From: Henckelia pumila
Lineage: Eukaryota; Streptophyta; Magnoliopsida; Lamiales; Gesneriaceae
Direction: 5' to 3'
DNA length: 64,000 nucleotides
Assembly: GCF_033568475.1 (NCBI RefSeq)
Contig: NW_027331831.1
Coordinates: 1,798,001 to 1,862,000 of the forward strand
Below, piece by piece: positions 21,331 to 32,200 of the stretch; within the stretch, counting starts at the first letter, position 1; every line of letters begins with the position of its first letter. A program made the translations under genes and the position numbers. The notes under the pieces are model-generated. The model did no database searches and was not told the DNA's origin. It saw only the letters and a list, made by a program, of their open reading frames with translations.

Positions 21331-24300
21331 TTACCCGAACATCTCTGGGTAGCGAGTCCTCATATCCTCCTCGGTCTCCCAAGTAGCTTCCTCCTCCGAG
21401 TGATTCAGCCACTGGACTCTGACCATCGGTATGACCCGCGTCCTAAGCCTCCGCTCCTCTCTAGCCAAGATCCGCACTGGTCTCTCCTCGTAAACAAGAT
21501 CTGGTGGCAACTGTAAGGGCTCAAAATCCAATACATGCGACGGGTTGGAGACATATCTCCGAAGCATGGATACATGGAACACGTTGTGCACTGCCGCTAG
21601 CCCTGGAGGTAGAGCTAAACGATAGGCCAACGTGCCAACTCGCTCCAAGATCTCGAATGGCCCTATATATCTCGGATTAAGCTTGCCTCTCCGTCCAAAA
21701 CGCGCTACTCCCTTCATAGGTGACACCTTCAAGAATACGTGATCACCTACTGCGAACTCCAAATCGCGTCGTCTGGCATCTGCATAACTCTTCTGCCGAC
21801 TCTGCGCAGTCCTCATCCTCTCTCGAATCTGCGTCACGATGTCAGCTGTCTGCTGCACAATCTCCGGACCCAACAAAATCCGCTCACCAACCTCATCCCA
21901 ATGCACCGGAGATCTGCATCTCCTCCCATAAAGTGCTGCATATGGAGCCATACCTATAGACGACTGAAAGCTGTTGTTATAGGTAAACTCCACCAATGGC
22001 AGTCTAGTCTCCCAAGAGCCCCGAAAATCAATGACACAAGCTCTCAGAAGATCCTCGAGAACCTGGATCACTCTCTCAGACTGACCATCTGTCTGGGGAT
22101 GAAATGCTGTACTGAACAGAAGCCTAGTCCCCATAGCCGTGTGCAGACTCTTCCAAAACGCAGATGTGAATCTCGGATCTCTGTCTGACACAATAGACAC
22201 TGGTATGCCATGCAGTCTAACAATCTCTCTAATGTAAAGCTCTGCATACTGTGTCAAAGTATAGTTAGTCCTCACCGGCAAGAAATGAGCTGACTTGGTG
22301 AGTCTATCCACAATCACCCAAATCGCTGTGCAACCTCTGGCACTCCTCGGCAAGCCAACCACAAAGTCCATCGTAATATTCTCCCATTTCCATTCCGGAA
22401 TGGGAAGAGGTCTAAGAAGTCCTGCTGGACGCTGATGCTCTGCTTTGACTTGCTGACAAGTCAAGCACTCTGACACCACTCTCCCGATGTCACTCTTCAT
22501 CCCAGGCCACCAATACAATAACTGCAAATCTCGGTACATCTTCGTACTTCCGGGGTGAATGGAGTACGGAGATGCATGAGCCTCTGCTAGAATCTCGGCT
22601 CTCAACTGATCAACGCTCGGTACCCACATCCTCCCACGGTACTGAACGATGCCATCCTCCACTGTATACAAGAGATTACCTCTGGCCTCATCTCTCTGTC
22701 TCCATCGCTGTAGCTCCTCATCAGTAGACTGTCCCTCTCTAATCCGATCTCGCAGAACTGGCTGCACTGTCAACACTGACAAGCTCGGTGCATGGCCACT
22801 CGGATAGCACTCCAAACCAAATCTCTGAATCTCGGTCTGTAGTGGTAGCTGTACAGTCAAACATGATATCACTGACGACTTCCGACTCAAAGCATCTGCC
22901 ACTACATTAGCCTTACCCGGATGGTAGCTAATGTCACAGTCGTAGTCCTTAACAAGCTCAAGCCATCTGCGCTGCCTCATGTTCAACTCCTTCTGGGTGA
23001 AGAAGTACTTGAGGCTCTTGTGATCAGTGAAAATCTTGCACTTCTCGCCGTAAAGATAGTGCCTCCAGATTTTCAACGCAAATACCACTGCTGCAAGCTC
23101 CAAATCATGCGTCGGATAGTTCTGCTCATGAATCTTCAACTGTCGCGACGCATATGCGATAACTCTGCCACTCTGCATAAGTACTGCGCCCAAACCAAGC
23201 TTGGACGCGTCGGTGTACACCACTAACTCCTCATGTGGCACTGTCATAGCTAACACCGGTGCTGAAGTAAGTGCATCCTTCAGCTGATCAAAGCTCCTCT
23301 GACAATCTGGACTCCAACTATACTTCGCGTTCTTCTTGGTCAAGGAAGTCAAGGGTACTGCAATAGAGGAAAAACCCTTGATGAACTTCCTATAGTATCC
23401 TGCTAAACCCAAGAAGCTACGAATCTCCGAAGCATTCTTTGGAATCCCCCAATCCCTCACTGCCTGCACCTTGGACTGATCCACTGCAATCCCATCCCTA
23501 GAAATAATGTGGCCTAGAAACGCCACCTGCTCCAACCAAAACTCACACTTACTGAACTTTGCAAACAGTCGATGCTCCCTCAAAGTTTGCAAGGCTGTAT
23601 GCAAATGCTGTGTATGCTCCTCAATACTCCTCGAGTAGATCAATATGTCATCAATGAATACAATGACAAACTGATCTAGATACGGCTGGAAAACACGATG
23701 CATGAGATCCATAAAAACTGCTGGAGCATTGGTCAACCCAAAGGGCATCACCAAAAACTCATAGTGCCCATACCGTGTCCTAAAGGCAGTCTTAGACACG
23801 TCTGAATCTCTGACTCTCAGCTGATGGTAACCAGATCGCAGATCGATCTTGGAGAATACCGAAGCTCCCTGCAACTGATCGAATAAATCCTCTATCCTCG
23901 GTAGCGGATACTTATTCTTCACTGTGACTCTGTTGAGCTCTCGGTAGTCAATGCACAATCTCATGCTGCCGTCCTTCTTCTTCACAAACAATACTGGAGC
24001 TCCCCATGGAGAAAAGCTAGGGCGAACAAAGCCCTTCTCCAACAACTCCTGAATCTGCTCCTTCAACTCTCTCATCTCTGTAGGAGCAAGTCGATATGGT
24101 GCCTTAGAGATAGGCACAGTATCCGGCAACAACTCAATACTGAACTCCACCTCCCTCACTGGTGGAACTCCTGCAACATCGTCAGGAAAAACATCTGGAT
24201 AGTCACGTACCACCTCTATATCTGATAACGATCTGCTAGAAACATCTGAGGTAGTGACCACACTAGCCAGAAAACCCTGACATCCACTGCGCAACAGTTT

Positions 24301-24704
24301 CCTCGCACGGACAAGTGATATCATCTGAGGAATACTGCTAGACTGAGATGCAAAGAAAGTAAACATCTCACCTCCTGCTGGCTTCACTGATACTGTCCTA
24401 CGTCGGAAATCAATCGAAGCTCCATTAACTGATAGCCAGTCCATACCCAAAATCAAGTCAAACCCAGTCAATGGAAGAACCACTAGATCTGCTCGAATGG
24501 AGTGTCCCTGCAACTCCAATGCCAGATCCCTGATGACACTAGTGGTAGTGATAATCTGTCCGGATGGCATGGTAACATCGTAACCACTGTCTACAACCTC
24601 CGGTGAAATGCCTATCCGTCTGATAAAATCTCGGGAGATAAACGAATGCGTGGCTCCTGAATCTAGCAACGCAAACGTGGAGTTGCCTCCAACTAGAATT
24701 CTCC
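21331..24704 (-). CDS. pol: protease, reverse transcriptase, RNase H, integrase
   Basis: This is the second exon of the element's gag-pol gene, entered at the acceptor AG at 24706-24705. Domains in order: aspartic protease with [10 protein letters not shown] just inside the exon; reverse transcriptase with LCIDYRELN and the FIDDIL catalytic box; RNase H starting at [12 protein letters not shown] and ending in VADALSRK; integrase with a zinc-binding region closed by CLTCQQ, then the D, D, E residues in [16 protein letters not shown] and DGQSERV; and a C-terminal tail ending in a chromodomain-like [12 protein letters not shown] motif. The frame is open over 1,120 codons with no stop, so the enzyme complement looks intact. 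No ATG is expected at the 5' edge because the protein is made by splicing from gag. Confidence 0.93.
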
Positions 24705-24900
24705 CTGCACGCAGAAGATTCCCAACAATTCATACCACTATGCTCCCAAGGTTAAAACACTAAAATCCTTAATTCTAATCACAAAGAAACAAAATTCTTA
24801 TTCTAGCATGCTGATAATTAAACTCATGTAACAGGCATTCAGATATAACCACAATTAAACAAAAGAAAAGAATTGAAAAAGTTCTAGGGGTTAGGTATAC
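24705..24900 (-). other. Probable spliceosomal intron between gag and pol
   Basis: The interval starts GTATAC on the minus strand (24900) and ends TTCTGCGTGCAG (24705). It is 196 bp, AT-rich, and holds stop codons in the gag frame (TAG at about 24884) and in the pol frame (TGA at about 24735). The last gag base before it (24901) is the first base of a Gly codon completed by the first two bases of pol, so splicing gives an uninterrupted frame directly into the protease region. The alternatives, frameshifting or a separate pol start, would need to pass several stops. Confidence 0.7.
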
Positions 24901-25957
24901 CGGTGATCAAGGAGGTATCTGGGTCTGCCTCCTCAGCCTGCATCACATAAACTCGCCCACTGACATTCTGCCTCTTCGGGTAGTTGGCAATCTGATGCCC
25001 TGGCTCCTTGCAACGATAGCAGACTCCTGCTCCCATAAGACACTGCCCGGAATGCATCTTCTGGCACTTCGGACACACTGGATATCTCCCTGGAGTAGGG
25101 GCCCCGCCCCTAGTCTGCTGCTGTGGCTTCCCCTGAGGCCTCTGCTGAATCGGGCCCTTAGATGGCCCTGTAGACTGCTTCTTCGCAGGTGGCTGCGAAG
25201 ATGGTCGCTGATACCCTGTATGCGTAAACTGTCTCTTACTCTGTTGCTCTCTCTGGATCGCTGTCCGACCCTCCTCAGAACGCAAAGCTCGGCTGACTGC
25301 AGACTCATATGTGAAAACGTCTGCCATGCGTACGTCATGCCTGATCTCTGCCTTCAGGCCCTCAACAAACTGTCGCAGCTTCTCCTGCGGACTCTCAGCA
25401 ATCATGGGCACAAAACGACAGCCCCTCTCAAACTGGCTCACGTAATCCACCACAGATCGGTCCCCCTGACGGAGACTCATGAACTCACGGATCATGCGGC
25501 TACGCACGTCCTCAGTAAAATACTTGGCGTAGAAGATACGCCTGAACTCAACCCACGTCAATGTCGGTAGATGGACCCCTCTAACTGCACCCTCCCACCA
25601 TGAGGCGGCATCGCCTCGCATCATATATGTAGCACAGCTCACCCTGTCGGCGTCTGTGATCCCCATGTAGTCAAAGATGGACTCAAGTGAGCGAATCCAT
25701 CCCTCCGCCACCAACGGATCGGTGGTCCCCAGAAACTCCTTAGGCCCCTTCTTCTGGAACCTCTCTGCGACGTCCTCCTCGTGGGACAGTCTGGGACGGG
25801 CAGCCCGCTGCTCCAACAGAGCAGTAATACCCGCCATCATCGTGGCACTGGCCTGCTCCAGTGCTGTCATGGGGTGCTGCTGAGGTGGCGGTGGAGGTGG
25901 AGGTGGAGGTCCCCCACGTCGGTTCACTGGTCTGGGAGGCATTCTGCACCACCACAT
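24901..25957 (-). CDS. gag capsid/nucleocapsid protein (first exon)
   Basis: Opens at ATG 25957; a second ATG five codons on (MPPRPVNRRGG) is a more typical start for this family. A proline run precedes the capsid domain, recognisable by WWEGAV and the long helical block around DVRSRMIREF. The C-terminus is basic and Gln-rich, then has two cysteine motifs: CPKCQKMHSGQC, and a CCHC zinc knuckle written CYRCKEPGHQIANYPK. In the knuckle the expected last Cys is Tyr (TAC for TGC), so zinc binding by that finger should be impaired. Without splicing the frame ends four codons after the donor, at a TAG near 24884. Confidence 0.9.
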
Positions 25958-26110
25958 ATTTATTTACGTAAATCGCCTTGCATAACTAAGTGTTTAAAAA
26001 TTAAGGCTAACTTAAATTCTAGAAATTTAAATCATACTATAAACATTAAAACTTACAGACCGGTAGCGTGGATTTCTGAGCTAGCATAGCAGTAGTGACC
26101 CCTCCAAGGA

Positions 26111-26126
26111 CCGTGCTCTGATACCA
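26111..26126 (-). promoter_or_regulatory. Primer binding site (initiator Met tRNA)
   Basis: On the minus strand it reads TGGTATCAGAGCACGG, two bases after the 5' LTR. TGGTATCAGAGC is the complement of the 3' end of plant initiator methionyl tRNA, the usual primer for this clade. Confidence 0.92.
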
Positions 26127-26128
26127 AC

Positions 26129-28811
26129 TGAAACGACCCTAACTCTCTAATAAATAAATATGCGGAATTTTTTTTTTTTTTTTTTTATACTACTAAATAA
26201 AATATGTACATATATGCCCATACATATATGCACAGAATAAAATATTTAAAATAAATACATGACTAAATAAATAAACAGTTAAATACTTAAGAAAAATGCA
26301 TTCTTTAAAATAAATAAACATCTGAGTCAACCCTAGAATTAAAAATATACTGCTTAAATAAAATAATTAAAATATGTGCATGCACTAAAACATTTAATAA
26401 AATATTCCCATAAAACTCAACCACTAAAAATATAATAAAATGTTTCACATGACATCATGCACGGTGACTCAGAAGCTGTCACGGTCACGGGGCTACTGCA
26501 GCACAGCTCATAGATCCTCACCACCGGTAGGAGTAACCTGCTCCTCTACGTACTCACCTGCACCATATCAGTGTAGTGAGCCTAGAGGCCCAACATGCAT
26601 ACTAACAAGGGTTTAAAATAATTTAAATCAATTTACTACTAATACATACGTATACATGAATGAGCATGCTAAAAAAATTACATAACATAACTTACTTAAA
26701 TAAACATAAATACATAATACATAACATACATACTTGAGTTGTTGAGCACTTATTTTCTTAACATCGAATGGTCCTATCCGTAAGTGTGACCCATACTTAT
26801 AGTGCGACTGATCAGTCTAAGAAAACATCGTACGAGGCTGGTGGCGAACCACCCATACATAAATGGCAGAAACTGCCCATACATAAATGGCAGAAAACTG
26901 CCCATGAATGGCCACACTACTTCAATTTCCACCTAAAATATTTTATTTGCTCAACCATAGAAATTAAATCATAGCATAAAAATTGATTTCGTGAATGCAT
27001 GTACTTAAATAAATTGTGTGTCCTTCATATATATTTAATTTAATTTTCTTATTAACATATAAATATTAAAATAACTTAAATGCATAAAAATAATTAAATA
27101 TATAATCAGGACACATGCAATTTTCTCATGGATGGTTCTGGACTGCTGGCCCTACACTCAAGCCCATTAACTTAAGACTTGGCCCATAAATCAACCAAAG
27201 CCCATTAAGACTAACTTAGGCCCAATAACACTGTCCCTGACCCAATGGGCCCAAAAGCCCATTAACAGGCCCAATAACTTTCATGGGCTCCCAAGCCCAT
27301 AAAAATTTCTGGCCAACTAAAAAAAAAAAATTTTAAATAAAATTATTAAAAGCCCAAAAATAGTTAACTTAACCCAAAATAATTTAATGGAGCCCAAATA
27401 AATTAAATAGTACTAATTAAATTTTTGGGAATTTAATTAGTCCATTTAACTCCTAATTAACTTAAAAACTTAAAAATAAAAAAATACCCGAGCCCAATTA
27501 ACATAACCCGGACCCGGACCCACTTAACTTGACCCACATTATTTTAGACCCGACCCGGACCACTTGACCCGACCCGGATCCACCTAAAACCCTAGACCCG
27601 AACCCTATTTTCTTCCTCCCTCTCGGCCGCCTCGGCTGCGTGAGCAGCAGGCCATCCCGGCCTGCTGCAGCCTAGCTCCGGCCACCGTGGCCGGAGCCCC
27701 GCCGGCAGTACCTCCCCAGGGTTCTGCCGGACCGAACCATACCATGGTTCGCACCCCATGCTGCCTAACCACCGAACACGAAGCCACCTTCCAAGAACCC
27801 TAATCTGCGTACATGCTGAACCCTTTTTCTGAAAAAGCTTCGGCCTTGGTTCCTAGCCCCCAAACCAACCATGGCCGACTCACCTAGACCACCTAGGGAC
27901 CCCGTAGAACCTTAGCCAGCAGCCGTCCCAGCCATGGATAGCCAAAAACGGGAGCATGAATCAAACAAGTCAAAAAAAAATCGAAAGCATAAAAGATGGA
28001 AAAATCGAACTTGCTGTCAAAAAAATCTCAGGTTCTGATGATAAGCTCTCGCACTCATACATGCACTGATATAGATGTGAAAGATAGAAAGAAACATGCC
28101 TTAATACGGGTTTGTAGAGTTTGAAACGTGTACGACGGGCTTCGGGACGACGGGACAACGACCGGAGGACCTCGAGCTAGAAAGTTCACGGCTAAAACTC
28201 CTAGGATGGTGGTGGCCGATGATGAAGAAGAAGTATGGAGGGTGACGGCTGAGTGGGAGAGAAAGGAGGTCGGCTAGCTTAGGGTTTTGGGTAGAATAGG
28301 TTAAATTTTTGGTTTAATTAAAATATAAGCTAACTAATTAAATAAAGAGGTTTTAAAACTAAATAATAAACAACTTAAACTCTAAAAAAAAATCTGATAT
28401 CCTAATTAAAAATCTCGAAATATAATTTTAGGGGAATTTTAAAAATACTAAAAAGTCAATATTTTGACTAATTTTGGATAAAAAATGACGCCTAAAATTA
28501 ACTAAAAATTAAATACTTAAAATTTTGGGGTAATAAAACTCAAAATAATATTTTAAGACTCTAAAAAGGCTCATAAAATAATTTGGCTAAAAAGTTGTCA
28601 TCTCGTCCGTCCACGGTCCCGTCTACGCGATTAAATAATAAAAATACTAAAAATCATAAAATTCACTAATTATGGGTTAAATGCTTAAAAATAAATTAAA
28701 TCATGCATAAATAATTCACATAATTATTTAACCCATAAATCATAAATTTAAATAATTAAATATCCTAATTATGCAGGCGGATTTATGTAATTAAAAATAC
28801 CGGGTGTTACA
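26129..28811 (-). repeat. 5' LTR of the young Ty3/gypsy element
   Basis: Partner of 18601-21285, with the same TG...CA ends. This copy carries the element's own promoter, facing left. Its outer edge is about 430 bp from the start codon of the PLC gene on the opposite strand, so any bidirectional activity or silencing of this LTR would act on the PLC promoter. Confidence 0.95.
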
Positions 28812-28816
28812 ATATT

Positions 28817-29246
28817 ATTTAAAAAAGGGGTTGTTTTTTTTTTTTTTTTGAGGAAATAATAACAAAACGTGCATGTAATAATAATAATAATAATATATAA
28901 AAGAAATGGAATAAAGCCAAAGTAAAAGATTCGCAGCAACAAAAAGTATGAAACTCAACAACGATCCAGCTTCAAAAACTCCTTGAACGTAGATTTTCTT
29001 CCTTCCCCAAAAATCCTCCTCCAATTCCCATTTTCTCTTCCCCACCTTCGATTTTCATGCTGCATGTACATGTTTTCAATCCCAATCTTCCCCATTTTTC
29101 ATCCGCACAGCTGATGGATCCGTCCAACCGACGCCATTAACGATGCTTCGTTGCACCAGCTTTTCAAACCATCACGATCGGATCACTTAATGACCCGCGG
29201 CCATTGATTTTCGCGTATATACATCCGGATTTGGCGGGGAAGCACA
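28817..29246 (+). promoter_or_regulatory. Remaining proximal promoter and 5' UTR of the PLC gene
   Basis: Only this stretch separates the retrotransposon's target duplication from the PLC start codon. It contains a T-run, a (TAA)n microsatellite (about 28878-28895) and a pyrimidine-rich leader (about 28990-29110). No TATA box could be assigned with confidence. What lay further upstream before the insertion is now beyond 18595. Confidence 0.5.
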
Positions 29247-32200
29247 ATGGGTAGCTACAATTATTACAAAATGTTTGGGTGTTTCAATCGGAAGTTCAAG
29301 ATCAGCGAGGCCGAGCCGCCGCCGGACGTCAGAGCGGCGTTCGGACGGTACGCGGAGGGCGGGTCCCACATGAGGGCGGATCAGCTTTTGAAGTTTTTGG
29401 TTGAGTATCAGCAGGAGGTGAACTGCACGGCCGCGGATGCGGAGGCGATTATGCAGGGAGTGTTCCGTCACCGCCACCATTCGTCTAAACGCCCGCGCCC
29501 TGGCCTCACCCTTGATGACTTCTTCCATTTTCTATTCCAAGATGATCTTAACAATCCAATTCTCGATCAGGTTAATCTTATTTCATTCCTTTTATTTATT
29601 TATTATTATTTTTATTTTATTTTTTTTGAATGTATACAGGTGTATGTCGCGTATGTATCCACTCTGAATGGAACTATAAACGCATTCTAATTGTGAGGTC
29701 GTGACAATTCTAGTTAAAATCCATCCAAACAAGATGTTTGAACGGAATTTGGAATTTTATGCGGGATTATACGTATCTAGTAACTATGGATAATGTTTGA
29801 AATTCAGATGTTTTTATGATTTTGGACAAAAGTTTAGTGGTTGACTGCATATTCAGTGTTGCTTTTGAGTTGTAAGAATGTGTTAGATTTTAAGAGATTT
29901 ACATTAACTTTTGTAAGTTACTACAGCTCATGGTTTTCATTGTTTGAGATTGTGTGTGAAGTGCGCTTGTTGTCTTTGGTTAAGGCTTGTTAAGTGGTGG
30001 GAAAAGATTATAATGCCACAATTAACTCTGCATAGAATTTTACTCAATTAGCATTTAGAGGCATTGAGATTCAGAGTAAGAAATGAACTGGTCATTGCCT
30101 AAGATATTTTGATTGTCTGGTGTGAACGGTTTCTCTGAAGAAGTATTATAGTGATGGAAAGCAAATTATACAAGACCATATGTTCTAACTGCAATAAGAT
30201 TCAAATCAGTAACTTGTGGATATTGTCTAGCATTGTATCTTCTTTGAAAATCGAAGAACTTCTACTTTCTGTGAAACAGACAGTTTGTAAAGGTTTAAGG
30301 CGCAAGGATTTATCAGTGATAGAAGTACGGAAAAAAAATTAAGGGAAGCTGGAAAAGTATGGTTCTTGAATCAATATATTCTCCCTCTCTTTACCCATTC
30401 CATTTCTTTTGTCCTAGAATCAGGGGTAAGCCGTGGCATGATTCGGAATCTAAAGAATATATTCTCGCAAATTGTTCTGATTTAAGTGATCAATGAATTA
30501 ATTGCATGAAAGCTGGCTCAATTTAATCGTATCATAATCTTATCACATGCATATGTGATAACATAGAGACATATGAGCTTGTCTTTCATTTTCAGCCTTA
30601 TGCCTAATCATAAGCTTATGTTTACCCTTTTAAAATAAGATTTCATCGAGCAGGCAATTTCTTGAAAACACTTATACACAGTATTTTAATCAAACTAATA
30701 GATGTTAAGATGTGATGCCTTCATAAACATCGATGTAATGAGAACACAACAGGCATATGAAGTGGAATTATCTCACAATTACCTTGGCATTTTGTACAAT
30801 TCCAGGTACACCAAGATATGACCGCGCCGTTGCAAAATTATTTCATATATACAGGTCACAATTCCTACTTAACTGGAAACCAATTAAGCAGTGACTGTAG
30901 TGAAATCCCAATCATTAAATCTCTGGAAAATGGTGTGAGGGGAATAGAACTCGACTTATGGCCTAATTCTGCAAAAGATAAAATTCATGTTCTTCATGGA
31001 AGGTATGGTAAGATCCTATATTCTTGTAATTCTGGTATTTCCATTTCCCTTGTCATTCAGCAGAAAGTGGCAAAACCTCCATGAACATTATTTCTAAAGC
31101 GAAATTTTGAGTAACCGAATCAAATCACACGTACTTCTGTAAGCATCTTTGTCGGCAATATACTTTTTTAATGTTAAATTCTTTACTAGATTGGGTGTGC
31201 AAACAGGTGATGTGCCTGAAACTCCGATAGAAGTTGGTTATACACCTGGTGTACGCAAGAGGTTTCTGTTACAAATACTTGAAAATGGTTTTTACAATTC
31301 ATATGTCTCATTTCGAACCTTGATCAATTTTCGCTCCAAAAAAAATAAAATTGAACAGGCTTAAGTTCAGCTTAAGTTCCAATTTTTTTTACTCAAATTT
31401 AACTACTACTCAAGCAATTTGGTTTCTTCTCCCCTCAGTGTGGAAACTTACTGAATCTTCTCATGTTAATTTTTGTTGTTTCTTATTATCAAATAATTTT
31501 GACTCTGAATTGATCTGCAGAACCCTAACAACTCCTATACCACTCATGAAATGCTTGAAGTCCATTAAAGACCATGCTTTTGATAAATCCCCATACCCAG
31601 TAATAATCACATTAGAGGACCATCTAACACCGGAACTTCAAGCTAAAGTTGCAGAGGTAACATTTCTTCGACGTTGATGGTCTGTATTTTGGAGTGTTTC
31701 CAGTAACCAAAATGTGAACTTTTTTTATTGTGTTCTGATTGTGATCAGAATTAAATTTCATTCTTAGATGGTTATACAAATTTTTGGAGACTTGCTCTAT
31801 TACCCTGAGTCAGGATGCTTGGACGAATTTCCATCCCCTGAAGAATTGAAGCATAAAATTATACTTTCAACCAAACCACCCAAAGAGTACCTAGAATCAA
31901 AGATTACCAAGGATCAAGATACCTTGTCGCCAAGGGAGAAAGATTCATCTGATGATGACTTGTCGGTGAGGGGGAGGGGGGTGTCAGAACCTACAGCGGA
32001 ACCTGAAGCCGATGCTAAGGTAACATGAAGGCTCCTTTCATTGCACTTGATAAACATGTTATCTGTAATTAATGATGTTGGTGTCATGGTGTGTCCTTAA
32101 ATGGATGGAGTGTGAAAATAAGGTATGTCCATCATATTCAACACAAGGTGCTAATGTGATTTTACTTCTTTTGACCATTAGAGTGACAGCAGTCAAGATG

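Larger units (their letters stand above)
18601..28811 (-). mobile_element. Full-length young Ty3/gypsy retrotransposon (chromovirus, Tekay/Del-like)
   Basis: The element has TG...CA LTRs at both ends and a perfect 5-bp target duplication ATATT (18596-18600, 28812-28816). A primer binding site matching the initiator Met tRNA and a purine tract are in the expected places. On the minus strand it encodes gag, protease, reverse transcriptase, RNase H and integrase in that order, which defines Ty3/gypsy; the tail after integrase resembles the short chromodomain-like motif of Tekay/Del chromoviruses. The LTRs (2685 and 2683 bp) differ by only three substitutions and two homopolymer length changes that I could find, so insertion is very recent. 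All reading frames are open once the gag-pol intron is removed. The Tekay assignment rests on tail and LTR length, not on a tree. Confidence 0.95.
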
